A stretch of DNA of 64,000 nt from Pinus tabuliformis (Eukaryota > Streptophyta > Pinopsida > Pinales > Pinaceae): assembly GCA_031772625.1 (NCBI GenBank), contig CM062812.1, positions 729,156,300-729,220,299 of the forward strand. The letters run 5' to 3'. The position numbers and the translations under genes were made by a program. This document shows positions 11,842-23,579 of this stretch, in pieces (the stretch's first letter is position 1; each line of letters starts with the position of its first letter). Below the pieces are notes generated by a model. The model made no database searches and was not told the DNA's origin. It worked only from the letters and a program-made list of their open reading frames with translations.

Positions 11842-13276
11842 CGGCTACAACCACCCTCCAAAATTTTTCCTTAGCCTGTTTTGGAACCTCCCTACCAAGC
11901 TTCACAGCAACTTGCCTTGCTTTGTCAAGTCCTCAAGCTTCGGTGTCTTTATTGCTCAAAGGCAGCCTATCGATCACAGTTTGATCTTTCCCTTTCACAA
12001 GATGCTCATCTGGACATGGTCCAACTGTAGGCTAAGCAGCTTCCAAGTGAAATTTTCTCATTTTTAGAGGGAAACCAGCCATTCCCTCCAGGAGTTGCGC
12101 AATTCCCTCTGACATCCTGTTGGGCTCCAGGATTGCACAATCCTGCTAGGCAACCCTCCGAGCAGGAATTGCACAAATTTTCCCATCAACAGGAAGTTCA
12201 GCCCAGGATTTGCACAAATCTGGGTAGCAACCAGCTGTTGGGCCCAAAAATTTTGCAATCTCCTAGGGAAATCAGCCCAACTTACAGTTAGAAATGCACA
12301 TTTTTCTCCAGCAGTCGTGTAGTCGCTTGCATGTGCAGCTGAGTTGACCGGTTCCCTTCAGGACCGAGTAAAGCAAACTTGCATGCATAGTTTGCTTCTC
12401 TCAAGGTAGCATGCAAAGGCATCCCTTGTTTCAGGGATCTATGTTTAGAAGTTGGAGGTTACATGCAAGGATTAATTCTGAAACCTCCCTCTAAGTGTCG
12501 CTTCATCCTAGATTTGTGGTATGAGTGTCATAACTTCGATGTTATCAAAACTCATCCACCTAGTGCTGTAGATCCCATTCCTCACATCAAACTTGTAGCT
12601 CCGACATCCCACATCACATCTAGGAGCAACTTGGCACATTCATCTGAGTTGTTTTGGGGTAAGCTCACTTCCCATGCCTTGTGCTGCATTTTTGTCTCTT
12701 TTTGTGTATTCACTTGTGTGAGTGTTGTTTTCTTGATTTCTTTGAAGGCCTACTGTCGTTTACATATATTCTGGCTTGTACTAGCTCTGTTTCAATTTTC
12801 ATTGCTATCTCACTGCTGTCGCATGCATGAAACTGTTTTGCACGGACGTTCGCCCAACCGGTGAATGACCTCACCCACATGCTGATCTGTTTGCTCAATC
12901 CTCCATTCATGTTTTTCATGCACTATTTATCACTTCTGCTATCACTTAGTGTCACCATGCATTTCATTGACTTACTTGCTTTCAGTTGCCTATCGGCGAG
13001 TTGGGGCAACCTTGGCTTGGTCTTTTCCTTCACCAGGGCTGCATTGCACAATATGGAGAAGGAAGGCTCACCTTCCTCTCCAGATTTATGCAATGTGGCC
13101 TAGCACTAGCCTCCTGGACTAAATTGTGCATTTCTGGAGGTCAATCCAAAAATTTGCGCAAATATGTCCCTAGGCTAGTAGTCTTTCCCAGCTAGAATCG
13201 CACATGCTGCAACCCCAATAACCCACTTCCAAACCAGATTGTTCTTTTTACAATTCTAGTAGTTAGTTAGTCTCCT
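11842..13276. other. Unidentified GC-richer stretch with repeated near-palindromes, left part
   Basis: Base composition differs from the AT-rich DNA on its left. At least five short near-palindromes centred on TTGCACAA or TTGCGCAA occur (12091, 12128, 12202, 13043, 13152). An open frame of 133 codons (12463-12864, plus) has a hydrophobic C-terminal half but no recognised domain. The segment is interrupted at 13276 by the Tat-like element and resumes at 21012. It could be part of an older unrecognised transposon. Confidence 0.45.
13272..13276 (+). repeat. Target-site duplication CTCCT, left copy
   Basis: CTCCT immediately precedes the TGTTATAG start of the 5' LTR and is repeated directly after the 3' LTR at 21012-21016. 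A five-base duplication is normal for LTR-element integration. Confidence 0.9.
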
Positions 13277-14296
13277 TGTTATAGACATTTTTGGGCCCTA
13301 CAACCCCAAGCATAAAATGTCCATAAACCAAGGGCTCCTAAGTCCCTAAAAGTGTTGTTCTAACCGATTACAGCTTCTCCCAAAAGTTCTCCATGAGAAA
13401 CTGCTCAGAATTGGTCAAAACAGGATCATTGCAGCTGCTCCACTGGCTAAGTGCGTTGCATCTCACCCAAATACACTGTGAGGGTGCGTTGCATTTCAAA
13501 AGTCCCTTCTGTGGGGTGCAATGGGCGACAAATGACAAATGGCAGTGTCATTCCGCGAGGTGGAGAGGCAATGGAAGCTTCCAGAATCTTCTCCTGTGAC
13601 ACTTGCCTCACTGAATTCGACCAAGGATGAGTAAGAGGCCCTCAGTATCCAAGTGGAATCAAGAACTATCAGAGAGAAGACACTAATCAAATCACAAGCT
13701 GACTCATCCCCCTTATAGATATCTATATATGGATCCCTCATCCCAGAGATCCAGAGGCTGGAATTTTGCATATTGTAAGGAATTGCTGTTGGTTTTCTGA
13801 GACAAACATCAGATTGTTGGGTGATCTAAGCTTTGTTTGAGGTGAAGAGGGTCTTCTTTGCTGGGAGGCTGATGCTGGGTCAGAACAACCGGTTGTAACT
13901 CCTCTTGGCTCTTTTCTTATTTATCAATAAAAGCTATTTGAGTTTTCCTCCATGTTTTTGTATCATTGATGCTTGTTACATTTGTATGGTCAATTTACAT
14001 CTGATCCTAGATTGTTTATGATTATAGATCCATGTCTTTGTATAGTGCTATGCTTTTGTGATCTTACAAGTACTTTGTGAAGTTGGGTGTGCAAGGGAGC
14101 AGGTAGCTGAGGACTATCAAAGAAGAGAGGGATCGAATCGAAGGATTAGCGCAAGACAGAGGTTGGTCTTTCTGTTCCTCTCTATCTATAATTCATAAAG
14201 GAAAAACAAAAGTAGTTTTTCTCTGTTTGTTTCTAAGGCAGCTGTCACACCTTAGTGGGATAGAGCAGTTCTAAATAGACACTTTTCCCTGTAACA
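13277..14296 (+). repeat. 5' LTR of the Tat/Ogre-like element
   Basis: Begins TGTTATAGACA and ends TCCCTGTAACA. It matches the 3' LTR over its full 1,020 bp. A polyadenylation-like AATAAA lies near 13926, within TTATCAATAAAAGC, so the R region probably ends a little beyond it. Confidence 0.92.
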
Positions 14297-14299
14297 AAA

Positions 14300-14317
14300 T
14301 GGCGACTCCGCTGGGGA
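14300..14317 (+). other. Primer-binding site, probably Arg tRNA type
   Basis: TGGCGACTCCGCTGGGGA lies three bases inside the 5' LTR. This primer-site form is what I recall for Ogre/Tat elements, where tRNA-Arg is the usual primer; the tRNA assignment rests on memory of the family. Confidence 0.75.
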
Positions 14318-16400
14318 GCTAATTAGTTTGTTTGTTTATCATTCTTTGTTGTTTGTTTCATAAAATTATGAGTAGCATTCGAACTGCATTTGCCATAACA
14401 AATGCAAAGTAGACAGCTGCTACTTCAATCCATCTACTGGATCTGTTTATGATTTAAACAACTGATTCACAAACTATCTGATTGCCCTTGTGATAGCTCT
14501 TAGATCCTCCTTAGATCTACCCCTGATTGTTGCATTACTGATTGCTTTTTGCTCGGCCAAAACCCAAGAACTGAACTGCAAACTGTGACCCGGAACCCGA
14601 ACAGAGTCTCGTTTCTGGCCTAGCGCAGGTACTGTTCAGAGATTCTGAATTTCAGCGCACTTCCCAAGTGGGCAACCTGCGCTGCATTTCAGATTCTCTG
14701 TGTTAGAGGTGCGCTGATCAGACTAGCTCTATGCAGTTGTGGCTTCTGTGATTCATTCTTTCCAGTTCTATTCCTGAATTTTGCTGCCTGTGATCAGTAT
14801 ATGTCTATTTGAAACCCCTTTTCCTTATTGTTATTTCGCCTCCTTTGTACAAAAGAACTGTAGATGTTTTTGTGTGTTTCTTGAGTCGTTTATAGTTCTC
14901 CTTTGCAAAAGTAGCGTAATTGTACTGTCGTCCTTTGATTTGAATCTGTCGCAAGTGTCGATTTCGATTGTAGGAAAGAGTTTGATTGTTGTTGATGGTC
15001 GATTATCATGTTACTATTGCTTTTGGTTTGAATTTGTAACTTTATAGTGTCGAAAACAAGTATTCAGTTCAAAATCGTAAAGTGTTGTGATCATCTCCAT
15101 TTTTGATTTCGAAAAGAAACTTGTTGATATTTGTCGCTTGAAAAGAAATTCAGATTTGTGCATCAACTTTCTTTTTAGCATTCATATATTAAGAAAGTCG
15201 AAAACAAATACATGCATGTGCATTTGCATATATACAGTCTGATTGGCTTGATTTAGGAAAGTGCATTTAGAGTGTGCTCTTTGCTCTTTGTGAAAAGATT
15301 CTGTCTTTCTTTTCCCTAGTAGCTAGGATTTTCATTGCATAAAGAAGATAAAAAGTTTGTTTATCATCTTAGATTGCAGTTTAGGAATTACATCTACATC
15401 TCGTGGTGAACCCAAAAGGCAAACTTCATAAAAAAGATCAACTTAAAATAAATTCAATGAATCTAACAACGCTTTGGAACTTAACGCACAACATTTAGAA
15501 GTCTAGGCTAGAGACGTATTCCGGCGTCGTAAAGCCTGGTAACTGTTGTTCTCACTGATGGTTGGGTGATTCCTCCACTTTGAGACGATAAGTGCCAGTA
15601 CAGACTTGTGCTCCCACGTACCGTCGAGTATATTTTGGGAGACCCCAATAGGCTTAATCCTTTATCCATAGGAATTCATGTCTGCCGCCCTATCGATCGC
15701 AATGCACTGAACACAGCATTCGGGAAGATTGAATGCCGTACCGTAAAAAGTATTCTGCAGTTTTGTGATTGGTTTGGTAATCCCTCTACCTAGATTTCCA
15801 GAGCAGTCCCTTTCATTCCTTTTCAGACTCCTTAACGGAAAAGGTCCATCTAAGCACTTGTCACTTCAGGCTCATTAAAAATCGAAGGAGACTAGAGTCA
15901 TCTTTTGTTTTTTCTCGACTCTTAAAAATTGAAAAAACAAGTTGTGTCAAAGCATCTAAAATTTATTTTAAACGGAATATTCATTACCCTTTCCTACGTT
16001 GATCTTGGGTTGAGAAAATGGAATCCACCAACCAAGGAATTCCCCTTGGAGGAAATCCTAGTCCCTTCTCCTATTGGGGAGATGTTGGTGCACCCCATAT
16101 GGCCACATTGTCGCTTCCAGGACTAACAATTGGTTTGCCTGTATGGCTCTTCTCAACCTCTGTCGTTTAGAACACCACAATTCCTGAACAATCGAATCAG
16201 CAATTAGACGAGTCCAGAGTTACCCACCAACCTTCTACTTCCTCTAATTCTTCCTCTCCTCCTTCCTCTTCGCTTGATGGGGTCGGTAAAGCCAAAAATC
16301 ATGTACCTAAGGAGAAGAAGGAAAAGAAGAAGAAAGAGAAGAAGAAGAAGGATCCAAAAGCGAATGGGGGCAAATGAGTGTTGTCTAGCAAAAATCCACA
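14318..16400 (+). other. 5' leader of the Tat-like element with stem-loops
   Basis: No clear domain is present in this long leader. It contains perfect stem-loops at 15818-15844 (7-bp stem) and 15905-15940 (10-bp stem), whose loops carry ACTC followed by TTAA. A Lys/Glu-rich, low-complexity coding-like patch near 16290-16370 leads into the first zinc knuckle. Confidence 0.55.
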
Positions 16401-17127
16401 CACTGCACCGACCAGGCCTAAATTGCCATGTGCCATTTGCAAAGGAGACCACTATCACAGAGATTGTCCTTGCATCCCTTAGATCTTAAGGGACTGGTCT
16501 CCTCGTTTGCACAACCCGGTGTCGTCAACCTCTAATGATCATGTTGAAAACACACCGTCAACTAGTGAAAGTGAAGCCCCAGGACAAAAAGGAAAATATA
16601 GATTTCCTTGTAAATGGTGCGAAGGCGATCATGCCGTCCACCGTTGTCCCTTCTTAGACGAAGCTAAAAGAGTTTTGGATGATCGTCCGGTTTCACCGTT
16701 ACGACTTCCCCCTGGATATAAAGAACTCTTTCCGAGTCCGTCACTAGTTGAAAACCCGGCTGACCCGCTCAGGTGGTCAGCTGAAGCATCTATCATTGAA
16801 GATAAACCATCTGAATCCATACCAGACGAGAGTCAAAAGGTCGAGGCAGCAGTTGACCCGGTCTTGCCTTCAGAGGTTCCATCTTCAGATGATACAATCA
16901 CTGAAGAGAACAAGGATGACACCGTCCAAATTCTTTTCATAAACACAGACTCCAACCAACATGGGGGAAATTTACCCGTTCCTCTACCGCAGGAAGGAAG
17001 TTTGTCAGAGTCGTACCCGGCCATCTATTCGGTCCCACCTCCAAGCAACCTAGTTGTCTCCTTCGACTGGAATCAACTAGGCAGACCCCGCTTACCGGCT
17101 AGTGTACCATTCCGAATCATTGTTTAA
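16401..17127 (+). pseudogene. Gag-like region with two zinc knuckles
   Basis: Two related zinc knuckles occur in series. The first, at 16429-16467, reads CAICKGDHYHRDC; the second, at 16609-16647, reads CKWCEGDHAVHRC. Both have CX2CX3HX4C spacing. A 206-codon frame (16507-17127) carries the second one and continues with an acidic, Pro/Ser-rich linker. This matches the nucleocapsid part of a gag protein, which binds the element RNA. It belongs to a decayed non-autonomous element, and the capsid part is not clearly visible. Confidence 0.7.
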
Positions 17128-17586
17128 ATATATAGAATGGTTATGGTTGGTACCATCATAGATGAAGGGGCTTCTGTGAGTATCCTTTCCTCAACTGCTT
17201 GGAAAGCGCTTGGTTCGCCATCGCTTTTGCCTAAGATGAGAAATCTAACAGGCTTTGATAAAGGAACCAGTCGACCGTTATGGATCCTTCCCGATGTGCC
17301 CATAACATTGAGAGGGAAAACCGTTCACATGAACGTAATGGTAGTCCAAGGACCCCTGGATTACAATCTACTCCTTGGACGAGACTATATTTATTGCATG
17401 GGAGCAGTTGTCTCCTCACTCTTTAGAGTAATGTGTTTTCCGCACGAAGGAAGAGTGGTCAAGCTCGTAGACCAGCTTTCATTTCCCATATCACGCATAG
17501 AAAATAGTCATATACCATCCCTAAATGGTCTTTTCACGCAAGAAATGTCTCAATCCCCAGTCCATCCACCCGATGAGCGTGAGTGA
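17128..17586 (+). pseudogene. Retropepsin-like aspartic protease region
   Basis: The frame 17137-17586 has the motif IIDEGASVSILS, where D-E-G-A takes the place of the usual D-S/T-G-A. It continues with the hydrophobic second half ending in LLGRDYIY. This form is familiar from Tat/Ogre protease regions. It follows the zinc-knuckle region directly, the normal gag-PR order. No reverse transcriptase follows. Confidence 0.75.
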
Positions 17587-19960
17587 TTCGGGGGGACATG
17601 ACTGAAAGCCAGGGGGCATGCACCCTGGTCTGCTTCGGCAGGAAAGCTTCGGGTATAGGGTAGGTTTCTGCGAGAGAATATGACTAGTCTGTACCCCTGT
17701 CCATGATTGGAAGAGGGGGTTATTCTAGAACAATATTCTCTTGTCAAATTTATGTGAGTGGAGTAGCGTCCTTCACTCACCTTTGTCTATTTCGGTAGAC
17801 ATCGTCGAAGAAGTGTTTTGTTTGCACTGTAAATGGAGCAATCTTTGGTAACCTGTAAGAGGTAGACCTCTCTCGGTAAAACAAATGTTTTAACGGACTA
17901 AAGAAGGGGTAACCTTGAAACTCTGTTTTATACCTGGGGGCATGCAAGCCTTTTAGCGTGCAAGCGAAGAGAGACTATTTATTTTTTAAATTTGTAGGAC
18001 CTCCAACCCTTTAAACTCGTAGGATTGGTCGTCTCCTAACTTGCATAAAGAAAGGATGTGGGGCAAAACTCTAAAAGTTGCCGTTTTATATGAGACATTC
18101 TTATCACACGACTGGATTAATCGAGCATTTTTAGCACATAGTTCAAGCTCGTTAAAAAATAAACATAAGACACGAGCAAATGTTTCCCCCCGCGTTTAAG
18201 CTCATTAAAAAATGAACTATTCCCCAGTAAATAACCATCGTGAATGTAGTACTTCAGCCATTTAAAACCTTGGTTGTGTTTGCACCGTCACCTCCACTTT
18301 TTCATTGGCCAATCATTCACCTCCATTTGATTGTTTACCCATTTTGAGGAACAGCTGCGAAGAGTGATTTCACTAGCCATCCTTGTGACACTGCCGTGAT
18401 TGGAAAATTCCAAACCTTACCTGGAATCAGCTGCTACCCGTTTTATCACTCGTTCCTCAAAAGACGAGTCTCCTTTAAGCTCTTTTCAACTGACTCGTAA
18501 AATATGAAAATATTGTCGAGCCATTGGCCTCTCCAGCTCGTTAAAGGGACAGGAAGTGCTATCCCTCCTCTAGATTTTAATCTTTTTGGACCTGAGGGAT
18601 TATTACACAAAAATATCGAGCGCTTGTTTTGTTCGGCTCGTTAAAAGTATCGAAAATTCATCCCTTCTGTATTGTTTTATACTTTTTCGGACTTAAGGGA
18701 TTAGATGACGAAAAAGGAATTTTGGAGTTACCTTTACGTTCCTTTTCAGACTCTCTAAAATTGAAAAGGACCGAGTTATCTTTGTCGTTAAACTCGTTAA
18801 AAAGATTAATAGTGACAAACTTGTCTATAGACGAGAACGAGTTTCACTATCGCTAGGCTCGTTAAAACATAGCGATGGGTTTGCCCGAAGGGCAAATTAT
18901 AGAACAAGCATATGTTATCCTCCTCAAGCTTGACAAAAATAAAGAGGTACTGGTCAGCAATGACTGGGGAAAAATTGGGAAGAAAACTTAAAGAAACTTT
19001 GTTGGTAGCAAGTCGCTCTTGAACATGACACTTCCACTCCGTGTCCGAGTCGGGTTGGGTTGTTTCATTCACCGGTCACATCACCATGGTCACACCATAC
19101 CATCCACATTTGGGGTTAATGCTACCAATCCATCACATCAGTGTCGCCGATATGTTCAAGAGAAGTCATTCAGAGAGTCCACCTGTGTCTCACCCACTAC
19201 CATACATTATACTCCATTCTTTCATAACCGCCACCCTGAACCTTATATCACCAGATCGTTTTCACCTCTATTAAAATCATTTGCTCCGTTCCATGTCATT
19301 TATGTGGGATTCATTAAGGCCCTCCTGTGACAAATCACTTCTTGTCGACATCATCTCATTATCCGAGAAGTTGATCTAGGAACACCCCATTCGGTACTTT
19401 GAAGCTTGCATGCCTCAATGGCAAGTTTCTCACTTCCGGCGACAGGTTTACATCAATGGCCTTCGACCGAAAGATTTTGCGTGGTGTTTGATGCCAAGTC
19501 CTTTATTCACAACACATGAATTGTACTGCAGTACCTTGAGGGTCATTATCATTATCGATGATTCCTCTCGCGCTTGTTAACAGTTTACATCATTGACTGG
19601 TAATCAAGCGATGTATTTCCATGTTCGACTGTAGAACATTTCCGGGCTGTGATATATATTCAGGGAAATAAAGACATTAAATGTACATCATTGTTGCACA
19701 GATAATCATCCACTCAAAAGGATGATGGCTCTATCAGAATCATCAGTCTACACTCAGACGATTGTCTGTCCTATGTACATGAAAATGAATTTATAAAGCT
19801 AAGCATGGGAATGCCCGCCTCAGCTAGATCATGAAAATAGTATGAAGATAATGTATTGTATTGTATCTTATTACAGGTCTCCTCCCAGCATTGAAAGAAC
19901 TTCGGATCCTCATAATAAAGCATTTCACCCGACACTAAAAGATTAACGACCTCATACTTT
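17587..19960 (+). other. 3' non-coding part of the Tat-like element, rich in hairpins
   Basis: About 2.4 kb without coding domains where an autonomous relative would have its pol region. It contains a series of perfect stem-loops (18464-18498, 18740-18770, 18781-18819, 18849-18876, 18880-18896). The motif GCTCGTTAAA recurs many times, usually in a loop. Confidence 0.7.
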
Positions 19961-19970
19961 AGGGGGCAAC
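19961..19970 (+). other. Polypurine tract
   Basis: AGGGGGCAAC lies directly before the 3' LTR, in the position of the plus-strand primer of LTR elements. Confidence 0.75.
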
Positions 19971-21011
19971 TGTTATAGACATTTTTGGGCCCTACAACCC
20001 CAAGCATGAAATGTCCATAAACCAAGGGCTCCTAAGTCCCTAAAAGTGTTGTTATAACCCCTAAAGGAACAAGGTCAACAGATTACAGCTTCTCCCAGAA
20101 GTTATCCATGAGAAACTGCTCAGAATTGGTCAAAACAGGATCATTGCAGCTGCTCCACTGGCTAAGTGCGTTGCATCTCACCCAAATACACTGTGAGGGT
20201 GTGTTGCATTTCAAAAGTCCCTTCTGTGAGGTGCGATGGGCGAGAAATGACAAATGGCAATGTCATTCCGCGAGGTGGAGAGGCAATGGAAGCTTCCAGA
20301 ATCTTCTCCTGTGATACTTGCCTCACTGAATTCGACCAAGGATGAGTAAGAGGCCCTCAGTCTCCAAGTGGAAGCAAGAACTATCAGAGAGAAGACACTA
20401 ATCAAATCACAAGCTGACTCATCCCCCTTACAGATATCTATATATGGATCCCTCATCCCAGAGATCCAGAGGCTGGAATTTTGCATATTGTAAGGAATTG
20501 TTATTGGTTTTCTGAGACAAACATCAGATTGTTGGGTGATCTAAGCTTTGTTTGAGGTGAAGAGGGGCTTCTTTGCTGGGAGGTTGATGCTAGGTCAGAA
20601 AAACCGGTTGTAACTCCTCTTGGCTCTTTTCTTGTTTATCAATAAAAGCTATTTGAGTTTTCCTCCATGTTTTTGTATCATTGATGCTTGTTACATTTGT
20701 ATGGTCAATTTACATCTGATCCTAGATTGTTTATGATTATAGATCCATGTCTTTGCATAGTGCTATGCTTCTGTGATCTTACAGGTACTTTGTGAAGCTG
20801 GGTGTGCAAGGGAGCAGGTAGCTGAGGACTATCAAAGAAGAGAGGGATCGAATCGAAGGATTAGCGCAAGACAGAGGTTGGTCTTTCTGTTCCTCTCTAT
20901 CTATAATTCATAAAGGAAAAACAAAAGTAGTTTTTCTCTGTTTGTTTCTAAGGCAGCTGTCACACCTTAGTGGGATAGAGCAGTTCTAAATAGACACTTT
21001 TCCCTGTAACA
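19971..21011 (+). repeat. 3' LTR of the Tat/Ogre-like element
   Basis: A 1,041-bp copy of 13277-14296 with about 25 substitutions and one extra ~23-bp stretch near 20060. It begins TGTTATAGACA and ends CCCTGTAACA, followed by CTCCT. Confidence 0.92.
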
Positions 21012-21636
21012 CTCCTAGCAGTTTGGATTGTGCCTTTTGTAGTCTTGACAGTTGGTCTCCTGACCTCCCAGCCAATATTGCGCAATGTTCACGATCATTC
21101 ACCCAGGTATGTTCCAGGTCAGTTCTCATGTTCATTTTGGTTTTCAACTAACAGATTGCTTTCTATGAGTGTTTCCATGTCTCTAGGTATCACAGGTGTT
21201 CATCTGCCTCTCAACAGTACAAGTACAATGGTTTCCAAGAGAGCAATGAGGAAGACACCATTCAGAGTGCACTTGGGGATGCAGTCAATCAAGTGTCCAT
21301 TGGCTTACCTACTCACGAAGACATCAAGTTGTTCATGGACAAGGACATCAAGAGTAGCATCACAGCAAGCAACATCATGAACAACAGTTTAAGGTAGCAT
21401 ACCGAAAGTAGCGAATGCATCAGATGCAAGAGGAAGGTTTTTGACAACATAGAGGCGGAGCAAAGTTACAAGATCAAGCAGATCCACTGATAATGAAAGC
21501 AACTTTGGAGACTGAGACTATGAAGTGATGGCACGACATGAATATCGCGCGGAGGAAAAAGATGAAACAAACAAGGAGTTGGATGTTCCGAAGCAAAAAC
21601 TCAGGAAGAACATGTTAAAGACTTCACTCTTACCCA
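21012..21636 (+). other. Right part of the palindrome-bearing sequence, with coding-like fragments
   Basis: This resumes the sequence interrupted at 13276. It carries another perfect palindrome, ATTGCGCAAT, at 21077. Near 21190-21400 one frame reads like protein (QYKYNGFQESNEEDTIQ, then HEDIKLFMDKDIKSS) after a possible acceptor at 21187. Another acidic/basic patch lies at 21520-21620. I recognise no family; it may be a decayed transposon or a gene fragment. Confidence 0.35.
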
Positions 21637-22469
21637 AGTGTGTCTAGAGAAATCATCAATGAAAGTTAAGAAATACTTGTAGCCAGAGAATGAAACAACT
21701 TGAAGTGGACCACATAAACCACTATGCACAAGTTGTAAAGGGGCCAAGGCGTGCCAAGAGGCACATTTTTCAAAACTATCTTGATGATGTTTCCGAGTAC
21801 ACATCCGGAACAAACACCATCTCTGCAAGATACCATAGAGAGACATGTCACCATATTTTCTTTACATATATTTTGAAGGGAACAATAGTTTAAGTGATGA
21901 AATCGCTCATGCCAAAGTTTTCTCACTTCATCATTATGAGAAACAAATACCAAGGGAAGTGTTGATGACCCAAAGTTGTTAAACTTATACAACCTTGTAG
22001 AATCATCAGCAATGCCAGTAGCTAAAATCTGTCTAGGATCTCTTAGGTCCTTAATTACAACATCGCGAGGTTAAAAGCCAACGATTTTACCTTCACCTGA
22101 ATGAGTCATCTGATATACAGATAGAAGGTTGTAGGATACAGTTTGAGCACATAATACATCATTAAATTGACCATTGTCTAGATGAATAGTTCGAGTCCAT
22201 ACAACACTTAGAGATATATCATCACCAACATATATATTTTTGGTGTTACAATAATTTAAAGAAGAAAACATGGCTTTGTTTTTGGTCATGTGATAAGAAG
22301 CTCCAGAATCAATGAGCCACTCATGAGAATGAGAAGAAGAAGATATATTTAATGCATAACCAGACTGAGATGATTGACAACCACATGCAGAAAGTGTTAT
22401 TCCCGAAGATGAGGTTGAAGTTGAAGACTGCTCCAAATGGATGTTATGCTTCTTCATTGCTGCTTCCAA
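21637..22469 (-). pseudogene. copia protease and start of integrase
   Basis: The protease core WLIDSGASYHMT (catalytic D in DSGA) is in the 22071-22469 block. The pre-integrase region shows LWHERFHHLNYCSL and a paired-Cys motif. The integrase start shows FIDDFSRHTWV. The sequence then ends abruptly near 21637, where other DNA begins. Confidence 0.8.
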
Positions 22470-22472
22470 GGC

Positions 22473-23324
22473 TTATATCTTCTTAAAGCGTTTGGATTCT
22501 AAGTGGCCATCTATATTACAAAAGTTGCAATGTTTATCAGTCTTCTTCACTTTGTTTTTATTTGCCTTATCATTTTGTTGAAATGATTTTTCATTTTGAG
22601 ACTGAAATTGCTTAGGAACCTTGTTTGGTTTAGGACCATTATTTTTAGGATATTGTTTCTTAGGATTCTTTGAAAGTGCTTGTTGTTGGGCAGCTAAGGC
22701 TTTCTTAGGAGAGTTTCCAAGATTAAGAAGACCAAGATGTAAGAGTTTTTCTTGTTCTTTTATTAAAGAATCACAAAAGGCATCAAAAGAGGGGGACTTG
22801 TAGTCTTGTCCTTGAGAAATAAAGGCTTCTCCAGTAGAATGGAAGGTGGAAACAAACACAGAATAGGCTGGTCCCAACTTAGTAAGAATGGAATAGATAA
22901 GGCTACCATCTTCTTTATTAACCTTAACACCTTCCAAGAGAAGTCTAAGGGTCTTGAACTTGGGCAAAAAATATTCAATGGAAGAAAAATTATTGGGGTC
23001 CAATGTAAGCAACTCATTTTCAAGTTGATGGGCTCTAATTTCGTTTTTAATTCCAAAAACTTGGGTGAGTTGTTTCATTGCTTCATTAGGGGTATCAAGT
23101 TCTGCGATATCGAATCTAAGGTCTGGAGAAATAGACATCCCTATCAACCCACGTGTTTGATATTGCATATTTTCCCATTTGGTTGACTTATCTTCATCCT
23201 TAGGTTTACATTCTTGGCCCGAGGCTATTCGGTAAAGACCTTTGCTTCTAAGTAAATCCACAATGTAGGACCACCATTGGAAGTAGTTGGTGCTGTCAAG
23301 AATAACTTGGCATAGACTATCCAT
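22473..23324 (-). pseudogene. copia gag block
   Basis: A 283-codon open block with the typical copia gag layout: the N-terminal NYFQWWSYIVDLLRSKGL segment, KWENMQYQTRGLI, the central LTKLGPAYSVFVSTFHS segment and a basic C-terminal part ending in a zinc-knuckle-like CNFCNIDGHLESKRF. It is part of the broken element at 21637-25002. Confidence 0.85.
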
Positions 23325-23579
23325 TTTAATAGAAACTTAAGCTATAGATACTGAAACCAAATGTTCCAATGGAAAGAGCTCGAAAAATTAGGCTCATTAA
23401 AAAAAAATAGCTTTGAAAACAACTTCCAGATGAAGAAGTTATGACTTTTTGAAAAAAAATTGTTGGAGACATCGACGAAGTGTGTGAATGTGCGGAAATG
23501 AATGATAATTTTATATTTAAAAAAAATTGTCCCCCCTCTTTCCAAACTTAATCTAATTAGCTCACTTTAAAAAAGAAAA

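Larger units (their letters stand above)
13277..21011 (+). mobile_element. Non-autonomous Tat/Ogre-like Ty3/gypsy element with both LTRs
   Basis: A structurally entire insertion of 7.7 kb: 5' LTR 13277-14296, primer site 14300-14317, zinc-knuckle gag-like region, protease-like region, a long 3' non-coding part, polypurine tract 19961-19970 and 3' LTR 19971-21011, with CTCCT on both sides. No reverse transcriptase, RNase H or integrase is visible, so it depended on a partner element. The LTRs differ at roughly 2-3% of positions plus one ~23-bp length difference, which suggests about one to some tens of million years depending on the plant's mutation rate. The primer-site type and protease sequence suggest the Tat/Ogre group. 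The coding parts look decayed. Confidence 0.85.

Noticed and set aside
12463-12864. 133-codon plus-strand frame with a hydrophobic C-terminal half
   Set aside because: No signal peptide, known family or conserved partner is visible, and the hydrophobic part comes from a T-rich stretch. It is mentioned only within the surrounding region.
16274-16489. Arg-rich open frame (many consecutive Arg codons)
   Set aside because: It is an alternative frame of the AAG/AGA-rich linker ahead of the first zinc knuckle of the Tat-like element.
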